DNA of 64,000 bases from NCBI GenBank assembly GCA_037179385.1, contig CM074193.1, forward strand, positions 43,987,082-44,051,081. The letters are read 5' to 3'. How positions within the stretch are numbered: the first letter of the stretch is position 1; each line of letters begins with the position of its first letter. Positions 11,081-22,554 of this stretch are shown here, one piece after another. This stretch comes from Holothuria scabra (taxonomy: Eukaryota > Echinodermata > Holothuroidea > Aspidochirotida > Holothuriidae). The translations under genes and the position numbers were made by a program. Below the pieces are notes generated by a model, which made no database searches, had not been told where the DNA came from, and saw nothing but the letters and a program-made list of their open reading frames with translations.

Positions 11081-12636
11081 AAGTCGGCCTTTTTTCCATG
11101 GAATTACGTACGAGAATCTGGTATTGGGCTACAATATTGTCAAAAAAGAGGAAAAGTTATGCAAAAGGAGCTGTCTAGATAGAGTTAGAAAATCCATTTT
11201 GAAAATGGAACTTGTTTATAGTGAACTCAGTCCTTTGTGGAGAGAGGGTCCCACATTGTAGAGGGCCAAATGTTTATGTAAAGACACCCCCTCCCATGCC
11301 TAGTTTAAAACGACCTAAATTGATGTCCACAACAGAGAAAATACATAAATTAGACTCCTTAAGACCCTGTCTCAGTGGTTACTGATGTGCTAAACACCCC
11401 ATGCATGCACCACAGAAAAACACTTAGTTAAAACAAAATGAAAAAAAATAAATAAATAAAATAGTCTGGAACATCTATAATAACAATTTTATTCAATTCT
11501 GGTCCAACTTTTACTGACAAAATTACATTTTATAATCATGATTTGGGGACATAAAATAACAAAAGCCTTATTTAGTTGCAACACATTTTTAGATTTCAGC
11601 AGCGTTCTCCGCGAGACAATAGAAATTACTAAAAGAAACTGCTTACTGAGCTTTGCAGACATGATAGAAAAAATATGATAAAGTTAAGTAAAGTTAGTGA
11701 ATTACAAAAAGTCAACAATTAAGGTCATGTCTCTTTTTCGTGTCGTTAATTTTTTTTTTTCAAACTTTTTCACAAAATGTACAATGTACGATAAATGATA
11801 GCCTGAACCCAAAAGAATTATTTGTTTGACAAGTCTGCATTGTTCAACGAAGCAATCACGTGTTTGTGCTGAAATGAACGTCACGAAATACCGGAACTTG
11901 TGGCTGACATACTTCTATTTTATGCTGTGTTAATGACAATGATATTCCATATTATCATAGCTGGTAAGCACACAATCAATTAAATTTACCATTTGACAAA
12001 GAGTATCTCCAATCTAGGGAAAGCATCTTCAACTTATCAACTTATCAGAATATCAAAATTTGATGTGGCTTTAAATCCTTCTTTTAATAGCAAATAAAGC
12101 ATTCATCAGCTAGTCATAAATCTAAGTAACATGTGTAAAGATTTTTTTTTTTTATTTTTTTTATCTCGTTAAGTTCCATTTCAAACGTAAATGAATTCGA
12201 GATTTCTGAAAATGAATTTTAGCCATCTCGACATGAATTAGAGATATACAGAAATAATTTTGAGACATCTCAGATTCTCGAAAATTATAAAATGAAGTCA
12301 AATATGCAAAGGAGGCATGAACTTGAGAACTTTTTCACCACAAAAGTTGTAAATTTACAAAACAAGTCGACTTATCAATGTCAGCATTACTTGTTGACTT
12401 GAAGAAGTCCCTATGTATTCAAACATTAAATAACATTCAACCTTGTAAAGTGTACCAAATAAAATCTCACCAGTTGCTGAGAGACACTCAGGCCATTTCT
12501 TTGGCAACTACGACGACCGTCAGTTTTGAACCATTTTCTCTGTATTTTTTCTTCAAAATTTATGGCAAGTAAATTTTAATTCCTTACCGTTCACGATAAC
12601 ACGTGGTTAATTGGTCTACCCTGCTCCCCGTGGGTA
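11081..12636. other. No gene recognised
   Basis: Strongly AT-rich with A/T tracts near 11750 and 12141. One short stretch near 12060-12095 (GGCTTTAAATCCTTCTTTTA) resembles the end of repeat D. No coding pattern. Confidence 0.35.
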
Positions 12637-12980
12637 TTTAGCGACGGTTACAGCTCTATGTTCCGACATATCTATGTTCCGACATCTCTATGTTCCGACG
12701 AAACTGTGCCGAAGTATATTTTTTGGGTGCCAAAGTACATTTTCATCAGCGCCAAAGTACATTATTGTGGGTGCCAAAGTACATCTTTTTCGGCGCCAGA
12801 GTACACTTTGTCGGCGCCAAAGTACACTTTGTTGGTACCAAAGTACATTATTTTCGGCGCCTAAGTACATTATTGTCGGCTTTAAAGTTCACTTAGTCGG
12901 TACCAAAGTATGTTAGTGTTGGAACATAGGGACGTCGAAACATAGAGATGTCGGAACATTGGGATGTCCCCTTTAGCGAC
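12637..12980. mobile_element. Foldback element with 9-bp target duplication and arrayed terminal repeats
   Basis: TTTAGCGAC occurs at 12637-12645 and 12972-12980, flanking a 326-bp insert (12646-12971). The left end GGTTACAGCTCTATGTTCCG and the right end reversed, GGGGACATCCCAATGTTCCG, continue as inverted repeats for about 54 bp. Each terminal repeat is built of three 16-bp units of the form CTATGTTCCGACATCT. Between them lie about ten 21-22-bp direct repeats. There is no protein-coding content; overlapping frames through the array are by-products of the period. A 9-bp duplication is known from Mutator-like and some other transposons, but the class is not established. Confidence 0.8.
12706..12921. 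repeat. Internal minisatellite of ten 21-22-bp units
   Basis: Units start near 12706, 12727, 12749, 12771, 12793, 12814, 12835, 12857, 12879 and 12900. The consensus is GSYRCCAAAGTACATTNTTGTCG-like: a GGCGCC or GGTACC palindrome followed by AAAGTACA. Spacing is always 21 or 22 bp, two turns of the helix, so all units face one side of the DNA. Confidence 0.8.
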
Positions 12981-14219
12981 AGCCCGTCCTTCTTTACTGA
13001 TCTTAAGTCGTGTCCACACTATGCAGTTGGGATGTGCTGCGGCCAGACAATCTTGTCAGGGGTAAGCAATTGGCATATAACCCGTCATAAGCATTATGTA
13101 AGTATCGTGCAACTAATCGAAGATACAAGAAGCAATCCACGTTTAACGTACCCGGACTTGTCTGTCATGTTAAAGTGACAAAAACATAATTTCTACGTTT
13201 CGTCGTACCCATTGCATGGTGAAGTGGTAAGTGCACCGCGGCCGGACTTTAAAGCCTACTGTTCATTATTGTTAAATTAAATTGTTCCGTGCCTTTAAAA
13301 TATTTTAGAAAAACTTTATCAAAATTCCAAATCATAGTAGGTTATTTAGAACCCCCCTATAGTAAAATTTACAGTGCCTTTTAAATTGTAGGCATATGAA
13401 AATGAATGGTACGTGTTTATGATAAATTCCATATGCGTAGCATCACAACAGGTTTGAAAACAGACGATCGTGAGAATACCTGATCACGAATTCATTCCTT
13501 GTAAATATTGTCACGTAAGATTTAAACAAAATTCACAGGAAATTTTAACAGCTTTAAGCAATTTAAGGCCGCATCGTACGACTAAATGTGCGATAAACCG
13601 TTTACCGCAAGTATATGCCGTAAAGATGCTTCTCTTATTTCTTTAAAACCCATCCCATATGCAGAGTGGCTCCTCAATACTTCCATAATCATCCTCTTTT
13701 TACGCCTAAAACAAGATTCACGATTCATCATGAAGCATTCCTCTGTCAGTTGAGATATTAAATGTCATGGCAACACTTTTTTGTTGTTTTTTATGACACG
13801 CGACTGGCGTCACCTTCAGTTTTAGTTTTAGTATAAAATGTCCAACGGTATTTCGAGATGTTCATTCCAACGAAATCTGTTCTCCCTAGGGAGGTTGAAA
13901 CCCTTCAAACATTAATGTTTATTTGAACTCTGGAATATTTACCGATACAGTTGAATGACTTTACGATTTATAGATTTTTTGAAAAATGGCTGTTGAATAC
14001 ATCAACCGTTACTTCAATATTTACAGCGGCGGAGAGATGGGGTTAATTTCGAAGGCACAGCTGTAGATTATCGGCTTCGATCTTCTATTCATTTTGATAC
14101 ACTATACGTTTGTTAAACAGTTGGTGTTTTAATTTTAAACATGTTTAGAATCGAGTTGAAAAAAATGGGGGCAAGAGAAATGTTTCATTCATAAACACGC
14201 TTTTAGAATGAAACTTATG
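12981..14219. other. No gene recognised
   Basis: No open frame with protein-like composition and no repeat shared with other parts of the window were noticed. Confidence 0.35.
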
Positions 14220-14560
14220 CACTCTAAAAATGAAAGAGTAAATTTCACTCGTAAGAACAGTGAAAGTTAAACGCGCACTCCTAAAGAGTTGAAAATGTAC
14301 TCCAAGAAGAGTGACTTTCACTCCAAAAGAGCGAAGTTTCAACCTTGATGGAGTGTACACAGGGACAACTCTTAGAAGAGAGTGATCCATGCAGGCACTG
14401 GCTAAAGAGTGACTTTTCATTCTGCTTGGACTGTTGCAGTGCATTTCAACCCTTTTGATGTAAATTTTCCTATTCTTATAGTGAATTACACTCTAACTGT
14501 CTAATGGAGTGAATACCGAGGTGCCTTTCACTCAATTAAGGAGTGCCTAAGTTCACTCTT
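14220..14560. mobile_element. Family A MITE, copy 2
   Basis: The left end is CACTCTAAAAATGAAAGAGT, preceded by TG. The body alternates CACTCCAAAAGAGCGAAG, AAGAAGAGTGACTTTCACTC, TTAGAAGAGAGTGAT and, on the right, TAATGGAGTGAAT and AAGTTCACTCTTTT. The same words occur in copies near 8393, 10025 and 46205. The right boundary is unclear because another element starts at 14578. Confidence 0.55.
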
Positions 14561-14577
14561 TTTTAATATGTTCATTA

Positions 14578-14859
14578 CACTCTGAAAAACACATTCATTT
14601 GGTTAGATTTAACAAGTATTTGGATTTTGGTCACAGAACAACCAACCATTTCCTGGTTAAAGTAACCGAGGAAGATTGGCTAAAATTTACTACAAAAATG
14701 TTACTGACAGGCCTATTGACATCAATTTGAGAAAAAATCCATAAATTTTACCAATTTAATGTTAATTATGACCAGTACTTCCTGGCCAATTTAACCCGAA
14801 AACGGTTGGTTAATCCTTGACCACGACATTGGTTAAACCTTACCAATGTGTTTTTGGTG
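14578..14859. mobile_element. MITE with CACTCTGAAAAACACATT terminus (family B relative)
   Basis: The left CACTCTGAAAAACACATT... and the right reversed CACCAAAAACACATTGG continue as inverted repeats: GGTCACAGAACAACCAACC on the left against GGTCAAGGATTAACCAACC on the right reversed, and further GGTTAA and CCAGGAAG-like blocks, about 110 bp per arm. The element is bounded by TA on both sides (14576-14577 and 14860-14861), a possible 2-bp duplication. Non-coding. Confidence 0.65.
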
Positions 14860-14860
14860 T

Positions 14861-16620
14861 ATACATAAACGTAATAGGCGAGACGGGGCATATTCCCTCA
14901 CGATTCGGACAAAAACAGTGTGGATCCATTCTGACAAATGAGAAGTACGAACGCAAAATAAATTATGCCCTTTTAACAGGCCCCGTGAAAATTTTTCTTG
15001 ATCTGCGTCGGTTATCACCAAAAGTCGTGCAACGTGGTCCCAAACTACTTGTTTGAGTAAGTTTTTTTTTCTTTCTTTCTCTAACCGCATCTGCCGGAAT
15101 ATTGGCGTACAGTACACCAACTGCATCTGTCTCAGATTTCTGCATATCACATTGGCAAGTTATATCAATACAAAGTTCTGAAGGGGAAAATACTTACAGT
15201 AGAAAAGGTACACGAAAATAAATGAATCTTCTATTTTCTTATTTTTCAGGGAACCGTAATATTTCCAGTTTGTGGACATCGCCCTCAAATATATTCCTCT
15301 GTTTATGGTTGGGACTGTTCAAAAATCAAACAAGTTCTTAGAAGAGCTTTTCCTCTTTTGGCACAAAGTGTAAATTTTGGAAAATGGCTAAAAGTGTCCT
15401 AATTTTGCTTTTCGTGCTCTTTTTACCCTTGTGTTATATGAACAATACACTTACAACATATAAGATAACGAGCAAAACCCAACACTATGTTGTCAGTACA
15501 AGTTAATGACTTATGACACAATCATCCATCTTGCTCGAAAGCATCCTTTCTTTCTTTAAATAGGAACATGTCGAAGACGTACCATAAACCCCCGACGGGT
15601 TTCTCAACGGTCTGTGTAATAAAGATCATGCGAGCGGAAGTAAGAAATGACGCGGGCTTGGTTCTTAAATAGAGAGAAGTGTCAAAAAACTTAGGATACT
15701 TACTTTTTTGTACTGTTGACTGATCCGCCTAATCTTATAGCAATTTTAATTGCCCATTTCTGTCATCGCATGAATCTTCTGTCAATATTCAGCCAAGATC
15801 GTAAGATACATGTAGTACATGTACTCCAGCGGTGTATGGAACTATTTACGTCATTTCGGAATACAAATATGGTAAAGCTGTTTTTTAAGAAGTCTCAACA
15901 AAAGAATGTTTGCGTCGAATGATATCGAGGGAATTTGAAGACTCTCCTTTACTTGGAAATTTTCCTCGTAATGAGCTGAGCTAGACGGCCAAAAGAAAAT
16001 AATATGGGTAACTCTGCATATGATGAAGCATTGCTTAAACTATTTAATGAGGACTTAGTGGTAAACTGTTTCGAGCTGCAAACGAGACCTTACCTCAAGT
16101 GCATGCAATTCTTTAAAGCACAAAATTTTATTGTATTAAAATCTTTAACGTGTGAAGGGCAAACGGTATGTTGGGTTTTTTCTTTCTTTTCTTTTTTATT
16201 TATCCCCGAATTTTCCTCACTTTTTTAAAGTCCTCCAGACCCCCTGGCAAAGGGTCGCTCAGGGAAACCAAACTTCAAACTGCTTTCCGAAGAAGCAATT
16301 AGGTCCAGTGAAGGACAAAACGTGACCAACAACCCTCATACCATTTACACTTTTTCTTAAGAACGAACAAACTCCCCTCCACCAACCACATCAAATTTAG
16401 CTTTAAAAGACCAGACGAAGGCTCCATTAGTTGCATTTTTAAATATTACGTATTAAAAGAAAAGGCTTATGATTACAGGCCGGGGAGCAGCAGCAAGCAT
16501 CCTTCTGACTTTTTTTTAGGGGCAATACAATTTTCCTCCCAGTTTGGAAGGGGTTATGCAAACGAATACTAGAATACTACAATAAGAAGAAAATATTGAT
16601 CTTTTCACAATTGTGGGAGC
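14861..16620. other. No gene recognised
   Basis: Short chance frames only, for example near 15716-15922 and 16004-16228, without domain-like pattern or convincing splice pairs. Confidence 0.35.
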
Positions 16621-16856
16621 TGCACTCTTAAAACAGTTGGGTAAAATTTACCCATGGTTGGGTCCATATGCCACCACCTAAACTGTTAGGTAAAAAACTT
16701 CTCAACGTTGGTCACAAGGTATCCATGTTGGGTGAATTTTTCCGAAGAAAAAGTTGATTGTGTAACCAACTTGGGTAGTTTTTTATCCAACAATTTAGGT
16801 AGTGGCATACGGACCCAACCATGGGTAAAAGTTCACCCAACTGTTTTTAGAGTGTG
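16621..16856. mobile_element. Family B MITE with long inverted repeats (TTGGGTAAA type), copy 1
   Basis: CACTCTTAAAACAGTTGGGT starts at 16623, and its inverse ACCCAACTGTTTTTAGAGTG ends at 16854. Both arms continue with TAAA(A)TTTACCC, ATGGTTGGGTCC, TATGCCA, ACCTAAA and AGGTAAAAAAC, so the arms are about 90-100 bp of a 232-bp element. TG flanks both ends (16621-16622, 16855-16856). Known CACTA/EnSpm elements have short CACT(A/G) termini, 2-3-bp duplications and subterminal repeats, which this resembles; that assignment is inference. Confidence 0.75.
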
Positions 16857-17943
16857 CCACTATCTGCTATCTAAGGGTTCGCGACTTTTCAAACTTAAGT
16901 AAACTCTCATCTCGCTTACTAAAGGTGTAGCCCGCTAAAAGTGTCTGTTTTTACAGGATTACAAGTCTCGTGAAGAAAGTCCTCTACTCCAAAAAGTTGA
17001 TAAGATTAATTAATGTTCTGCTGTGTTGTTGAATAAGACCCATGCCAACATCCTAGACTATCCGATTTCTCTGGTTTTGATTGATTAACATTTGGATATG
17101 TAACTATTATGGAAAATCTTCGACAGGTCAATATTCATTTCTACGGTTTTGGCATTAAAGAGGTGGCGTCACTGCTCCATTTTGTGAGACAATTTGTAAC
17201 CCTCATCAAAGGAATATAAGTTCTAAACTAAAATTTCCAGTCACAATAAAAGTATGATACCACATTTTTCACACTAATAATTCATAATGATTCATAATTA
17301 GTAATGTATAATATGTTATCACTGTCAAAGATTGCGACTGGTACCCGTGTGGAGGTCGTTGACTTAATCTTTCAATTTTCTTGCTTACCTGTATCATGAA
17401 TGGTTGTTCGCTAAAATATATCTTGTTCCCTTCAACTTCACTGAATATGAGAGTATGAAATCCATGTACAAAATAAATAAGGACTATTTTAAAGGTTGGT
17501 GGACACCACTATTGGCTGCCTACAGTTACTAAAAACAAACGCTGATCGGATTCGTCTTTAGAAAACAATAAGGGATTCACCAAACGTTCAATCTATAACA
17601 CAAAATAATCTACTCTTACCGAAAACCTCAAATTAGGTAGCGTATTTGCTTTGCTCCCTCAAGTTTGCTCCCAATGTATTTAAAGTTAATATAATTATTA
17701 TTCATTTTTGTCAACATCTATAGTTTTCTAAATTCTTCCAACTTGAGGTTTTTCTGCAGTATTTGCTCTAGTCAGATTTTAAAAATGGAATCTATTGCCG
17801 TGTTGGGTGATGTAAGTTCTGATAACGTAATGTAGTAGGTAAAGAATCACGTGACCCACATCGGAACGAAACTGTAGTAAAACAGAACACTTAGTTACAA
17901 AAAAGGGTAAAATAAAATATGCACCAACCGCTGGTCACATTTG
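16857..17943. other. No gene recognised
   Basis: AT-rich sequence. A GATGTAAGT donor-like site occurs near 17809-17817 after a short frame, but no matching exon could be supported. Confidence 0.35.
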
Positions 17944-17944
17944 T

Positions 17945-18161
17945 GGTTTTTAACAATGTTGAAAACTGGGTAATTTTTTTTTTTAAATTGGGTAAATTTT
18001 CCCATAATTGATCAGCCAAAGGGTGGATTACCCAAGAAAGAGGTGTCTAACTACATAATTCACCCCTAAATTGAACAATTATGGACAAATTTTACAAAAT
18101 TTTACACCCATTTACAGACGAGACCAGTGCTGATGATTATTTTACCCAAATTTTTAGAGTG
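17945..18161. mobile_element. Family B MITE, diverged copy
   Basis: The right end TTACCCAAATTTTTAGAGTG is the inverse of the CACTCTAAAAA...GGGTAA terminus. The left side has GAAAACTGGGTAATTTTT, AAATTGGGTAAATTTTCCC and further TTACCC/GGGTGGATTACCC words. The left terminus has lost its CACTCT, so the start is approximate. Confidence 0.45.
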
Positions 18162-20089
18162 AATGTTAAAAGTTGGAGCTTGCAACTTCACAAAACCAAA
18201 CCAAATACATCAGCCTTACCCTCTGATCCTTGCATAATGTTCATGTAAGAAAATACACAGTAGGTTTTATTGTTCTCTAAAACAATAGCGATTAACCTTT
18301 CGACAATAGATTTATTGCTTGTTGAGTTGCCTCGGAATGTTCATGAGAACTATAACGGGATGACGTACGTTCACAAAAAGAAGTTATGTAGGCTCTGAAA
18401 TGATTAGTGAAGTAGCTAATCAGTTAAATTTATTACCTATGTCTCTTTGCTTTTGTAAAGGGAGTGTGAGCCTTACTCTCCCAACGCTAAGATAAACGCT
18501 AACTGCATCGTTAATATAGGATTTACATAGACCGTATTCCGACAGCTGTAGCTATAGATGACATTTCACTCTCTATGTATTGATGAAATGTTCATGTACT
18601 TTTTCTTCGTCATCTGTGGTAGATAATTAGCCTTAGTACGTTGTTCTCTATGACATGCAGTGCACTGCTATGACACTGTATTTAAACTGTTAATCTTTGA
18701 TTTAATAAAATCCACTTACAAATAAATGAGAATATGATATATATTTATTCCAACTTTTGATAAATTGTATGTATATTTATGATAATGGAAATGAATTTCT
18801 ATCATGGAATAAGAAAAAACAGCAAAAAGAGAAAGCTCATTATTTAATTGAAATGTCTACAAACTTTGATCAAACTTACCAGTGACTGGGTCAACTCTGC
18901 TCAGAAAAAGTGGTTTTATAGTTTAACTACAAGCTGCTGTATAGAATCTGCTTCGCTTTTGGTCAAACTGAACCAAAAACTCGTCAAATCAAATTTGACC
19001 ATAGTTTAGTTAAACTGTTTAAAAATATTTGGTGCAGTGCGTATTCGACCTAGTCATTGGACAATTTTATCAATGTGTTTCAGAGTGTGGACAAACGGGG
19101 TGTGCTTGTTTCCCAGTTCCTTGGAAGACCTAACAATGGCAAGACTCTGTCTCTGATATGGAATTCCCTGGCTTCTATGAATTATATTTGTCTCAACTTT
19201 ATCTCACTTTCATCTCATCATGAGGGTCAGTTAGGAGTTGGGTTAACCGAAAAATAGATAATTTACCCCTCCGTAGACTTAATTTGTCATCTAGAGATAT
19301 GGTAGAACCTCAGAACGTCCGGAGGCTTCACACTCTGAACCCCACCTCCAGGAACGGGCACGTTAGGCTTGGTTTCACTCTGCGCCATACAATCGTTGCC
19401 CCCAACATTATCCTTTGCCCTTAGACTTATTCCCCCCCCCCCACCCCAATTTTGACATCCTGGCACCGCCTCTGAGTTAAGAAAATGTATTCCATGATTT
19501 TTATATCATATATATCTAAGTATCGGTATACCAAGCAATGCTTATAGGATTTGAATGTTGAATACGGTTCATTTTCCGTTCCCCTATTCTTATGATTCTA
19601 GATTTTGTGTACACTTTAAGAGCGACTTTTCGAGATACCACATATTCATAAAAACACGTAGGCCTACGCATAAATTCAAATGAATATTTGGTGAACATTT
19701 TACTTTTACGGTATACAGTTACGTTTACGGTATACCGTAACATGGCCGTAGAAAGGCAATAAATAAGGCTGTTATACTGTTAGATATTGGTATACCTGTA
19801 CGGGGGAAAATAGCTCTTTAGTTCTGTTAATTTAGAGCAATGTTAAACAGACCAGATAAATTATTTTAAACTAACTTTGTGTAGTTTACATTCGAAATTT
19901 TCCTTTCTAATGGGACAAGGCAAGTCTTGGAAATCGTAATTATTCATAGACCTCCTTGAACGGCTAACGTTTTCTCCCATCTTCTTGGTTGACCCGAGAA
20001 GGCCTCCGTCAAATTTGTCAGTTTCATTTTGCATTCCTGGAATTAGCAGTGTTATCTTCCTATGGTGTCCTTCACGTCACTTGACCTAG
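18162..20089. other. No gene recognised; possible hAT-like end near 19400-19476
   Basis: Mostly AT-rich non-coding sequence. A C14 tract at about 19427 is followed by TTTTGACATCCTGGCACCGCC; reversed, GGCGGTGCCAGGATGTC resembles a hAT terminus followed by a G run. No partner end was found. If the exon at 20090 is real, this region would be intron. Confidence 0.3.
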
Positions 20090-20294
20090 GATGCGTGTAT
20101 CTATCACTCACAACCGATACACACAATGGCATGTTTATGAGTTTGGACCATCAGTGGTAGTCAAACCCGACTGGGACGGCACAGCACGCGATGATTTTGA
20201 AGAAATATTACTTCATGATACTGGCAGGAGATCGCATGGCATGTCTTACGACAGGATGGAGGATATAAATTATTTGAGATCATCATATAAGACT
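20090..20294 (+). CDS. Partial: exon of an iduronate-2-sulfatase-like sulfatase (C-terminal region)
   Basis: A 205-bp open exon lies between an acceptor (pyrimidine-rich CCTTCACGTCACTTGACCTAG, AG at 20088-20089) and a near-consensus donor (ACT then GTAAGT, from 20295). The frame gives 68 codons after one leading base, with no stop. Residues in order: RVSI and RYTQW near the start, a VYEFGP segment, KPDWDGT, then FEEILLHDTG and about 13 residues later EDIN. Sulfatases of the iduronate-2-sulfatase branch end with a comparable series, a (S)IRT.RYRYT.W strand, then a (D/E)ELYDH-type turn with TG and E(N/D).N. Such enzymes hydrolyse sulfate esters in lysosomes or outside the cell. The catalytic Cys-x-Pro-x-Arg exon is not in view and no neighbouring exon could be linked. 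The exon call is fairly good; the family call rests on pattern memory and could be wrong. Confidence 0.42.
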
Positions 20295-22526
20295 GTAAGT
20301 CATGCATGTTGTGATGTCCCTCATCTCTTAAACTTTCTCTCCTAAAATACATGTTGACCTCGTAGGCTCAAGATTACACAGTCATCAAATGAGATTTTCA
20401 TAGGGGCCTATACTTTATGAAAACAATAATAAATTTAAAAAAAAAAGATTGAAATATAGAAGTTCTTCTAATATAGAAGCTGGCAATGCCGGAAATAACA
20501 AAAACGCCTCATTATGTTTTTCCATTTCGACGTCAAGGAACTAAATAACACGTTAGTATTACTTGACTGGTGATAATGGTTTGGGATATATTGACTGTAT
20601 TCCTACTACATTCTGTATTGATTGTTATGCCGATTGATTCCGCTACTTAAGCTACTAAAGGAGCTACATCACCAAATAGAACACAAACTGAAACGACGAG
20701 CCTATCAACAATTATAAATTAACACAATGGTTTTGCCATCGCTGGGTCTATTCTCGACTGGCTGAGGAGAACATATATTACGTATACAAATTCTGCTCCA
20801 TTACAGTTAGGTACAGTAGCTTCAAAAAACAAAACAAATAAAAAAGACCAACGTTTGCATGTCAAGATGACTTTTACGTTTGGTTAGTTCACAAAGCAGT
20901 TCCCTTCCTCTCACATGACAATGATATACTTGATCTGCTTTTCTGTTTGTTATGTAATCAACCATACGCTATACATTTGTCTCACGTTCACGAAGCATGA
21001 TAAATCGTCAAAGAAACCCTGCAGTTCAATAATCATGGTGTACTTGATGGAAAAAAATAATAATTGAGCTTGGGATATTTAAAAAAAGTAATGTAAAGTG
21101 ATGTTGGGGTTAATGGACAAAAGTTTGCTACCTAAATCTAATTGCGGAAATCCCCTCATTTTCAAATTTCCAAACAGTTGATACCCAATAATCTGCAAAC
21201 GGAACCTTGTATACATTACACAATTTTCCCTCCTGATATCGGTGTCAAAATTCATCCTCTACCCCCTCCTTTTTTAGTCGTTTATTGTCTTACTAGATTA
21301 ACCATTAACTTTAAAGCTTTTCAGTCCGCGTATACTTCGCATAACAGGACTTACAGATATGGCAACCAACGGAAAATGTGACACTTTCTGACACTGAGTT
21401 AGTAATTAGGTGTTAGTAGTGTAGTAGAACGTCGCCCCGCGAGAACCTTTTTCAGAACTTAACTTCATTGCATCTCACTGCAGCCCATTTAAATCGTAGA
21501 TTTCAAATACAATTATATTCTGCACCACAAAATCATTTCCCCTCAACGTAAACCACTGTCAAGCTCTTTTTACTCCCATCGAAGAGTCTGCCAGAGCTCA
21601 TTTCTGTCATTCGACAAACAAACGGTTTGCCAGAATTTTGCAATATGATATCTTTAACTAGAGTAAAAATCATTGAAAAAGACTGCCATTTAAAAGAACT
21701 AGAGAGCTATTCCATATTAAATTGTTGGTAAGATAATATTACCCAACGGAATCGTCGAACACTTTTGTGTGTGCAAATGAAAGCGTGGAACTGCATCATA
21801 TTCCGCACATCATGTGGGAGTTCTTATTCGTGTAAATTATTTCAGTATTATTTGGCGCATATTGAACTTTTTACATATTATACAAAAACAGTGAGAAATT
21901 GCGATGGAAGTTTATGACCTTGTGACGTAACAGTTAACATTTCATATATCGCTAAAAGAAATGCAGACAGCTGATTGGTCAAAGATACGCCCGCATTTTT
22001 TTATTTGTGTGTGTCATGTGAGTTTAGTAGTTTTGTCACCGACATAACGACGCGTGACATCAATGCAAAAGGTTCATAAGGAAATTCTGTAAAAACACAA
22101 ATGTCTTGGCTAGTAATATGATAATGTCCAAAGTTCACCACTAAGAGGGGTATGATATGCCACGCCTTCATACAACAATATAAAAAATTGTATATATTCA
22201 ACTTAAAACTTTCAAAAGGACGCTTAAAGATCATGTCCTGCATATAAAGCAATAACTTTTAAGATACATTTTCTTTTCTCCTACTTGTAGTATTTTCGTT
22301 TATCATTGTATGTGATGTGTCGGGGTGATTACCCCTATAAGCTTCCCAATCTTCTTGTAATCACTCCTCAGGCTCTTTCTATTCTTTTATTTTGTATTTC
22401 TTTACATTTGTCTGTCTATAAATGTGAAAGAGTCTGAAATAAAGTTTTGTGAAACTGATATTGGGAGATCGCTGCTGATGTAAGGGCCACGTCAACGAAA
22501 GCTTTTGGGCCTATGCGCACTGTTAA
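20295..22526. other. No gene recognised (intron if the preceding exon is real)
   Basis: Short chance frames only. At 22430-22450 a GAGTCTGAAATAAAGTTTTGTG stretch contains AATAAA and looks like a transcript 3' end after a pyrimidine-rich region (22270-22420), but no coding sequence precedes it on the + strand. Confidence 0.3.
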
Positions 22527-22528
22527 AC

Positions 22529-22554
22529 CAGGGAGGTGTGATTAGACCTCCCTG
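22529..22554. other. Stem-loop of the CAGGGAGGT family
   Basis: CAGGGAGGT (22529-22537) pairs exactly with ACCTCCCTG (22546-22554) around an 8-nt loop. It has the same core as the 32-bp palindrome at 25691. Confidence 0.7.

Noticed and set aside
12611..12916. Overlapping 60-101-codon frames in several phases on both strands with repeated KVH, PKY or QST motifs
   Set aside because: They arise from the 21-22-bp minisatellite read in different frames. No start context or composition supports a protein.
22270..22460. Transcript 3' end with AATAAA near 22440
   Set aside because: No coding sequence leads into it on either strand; AATAAA is frequent in AT-rich DNA.
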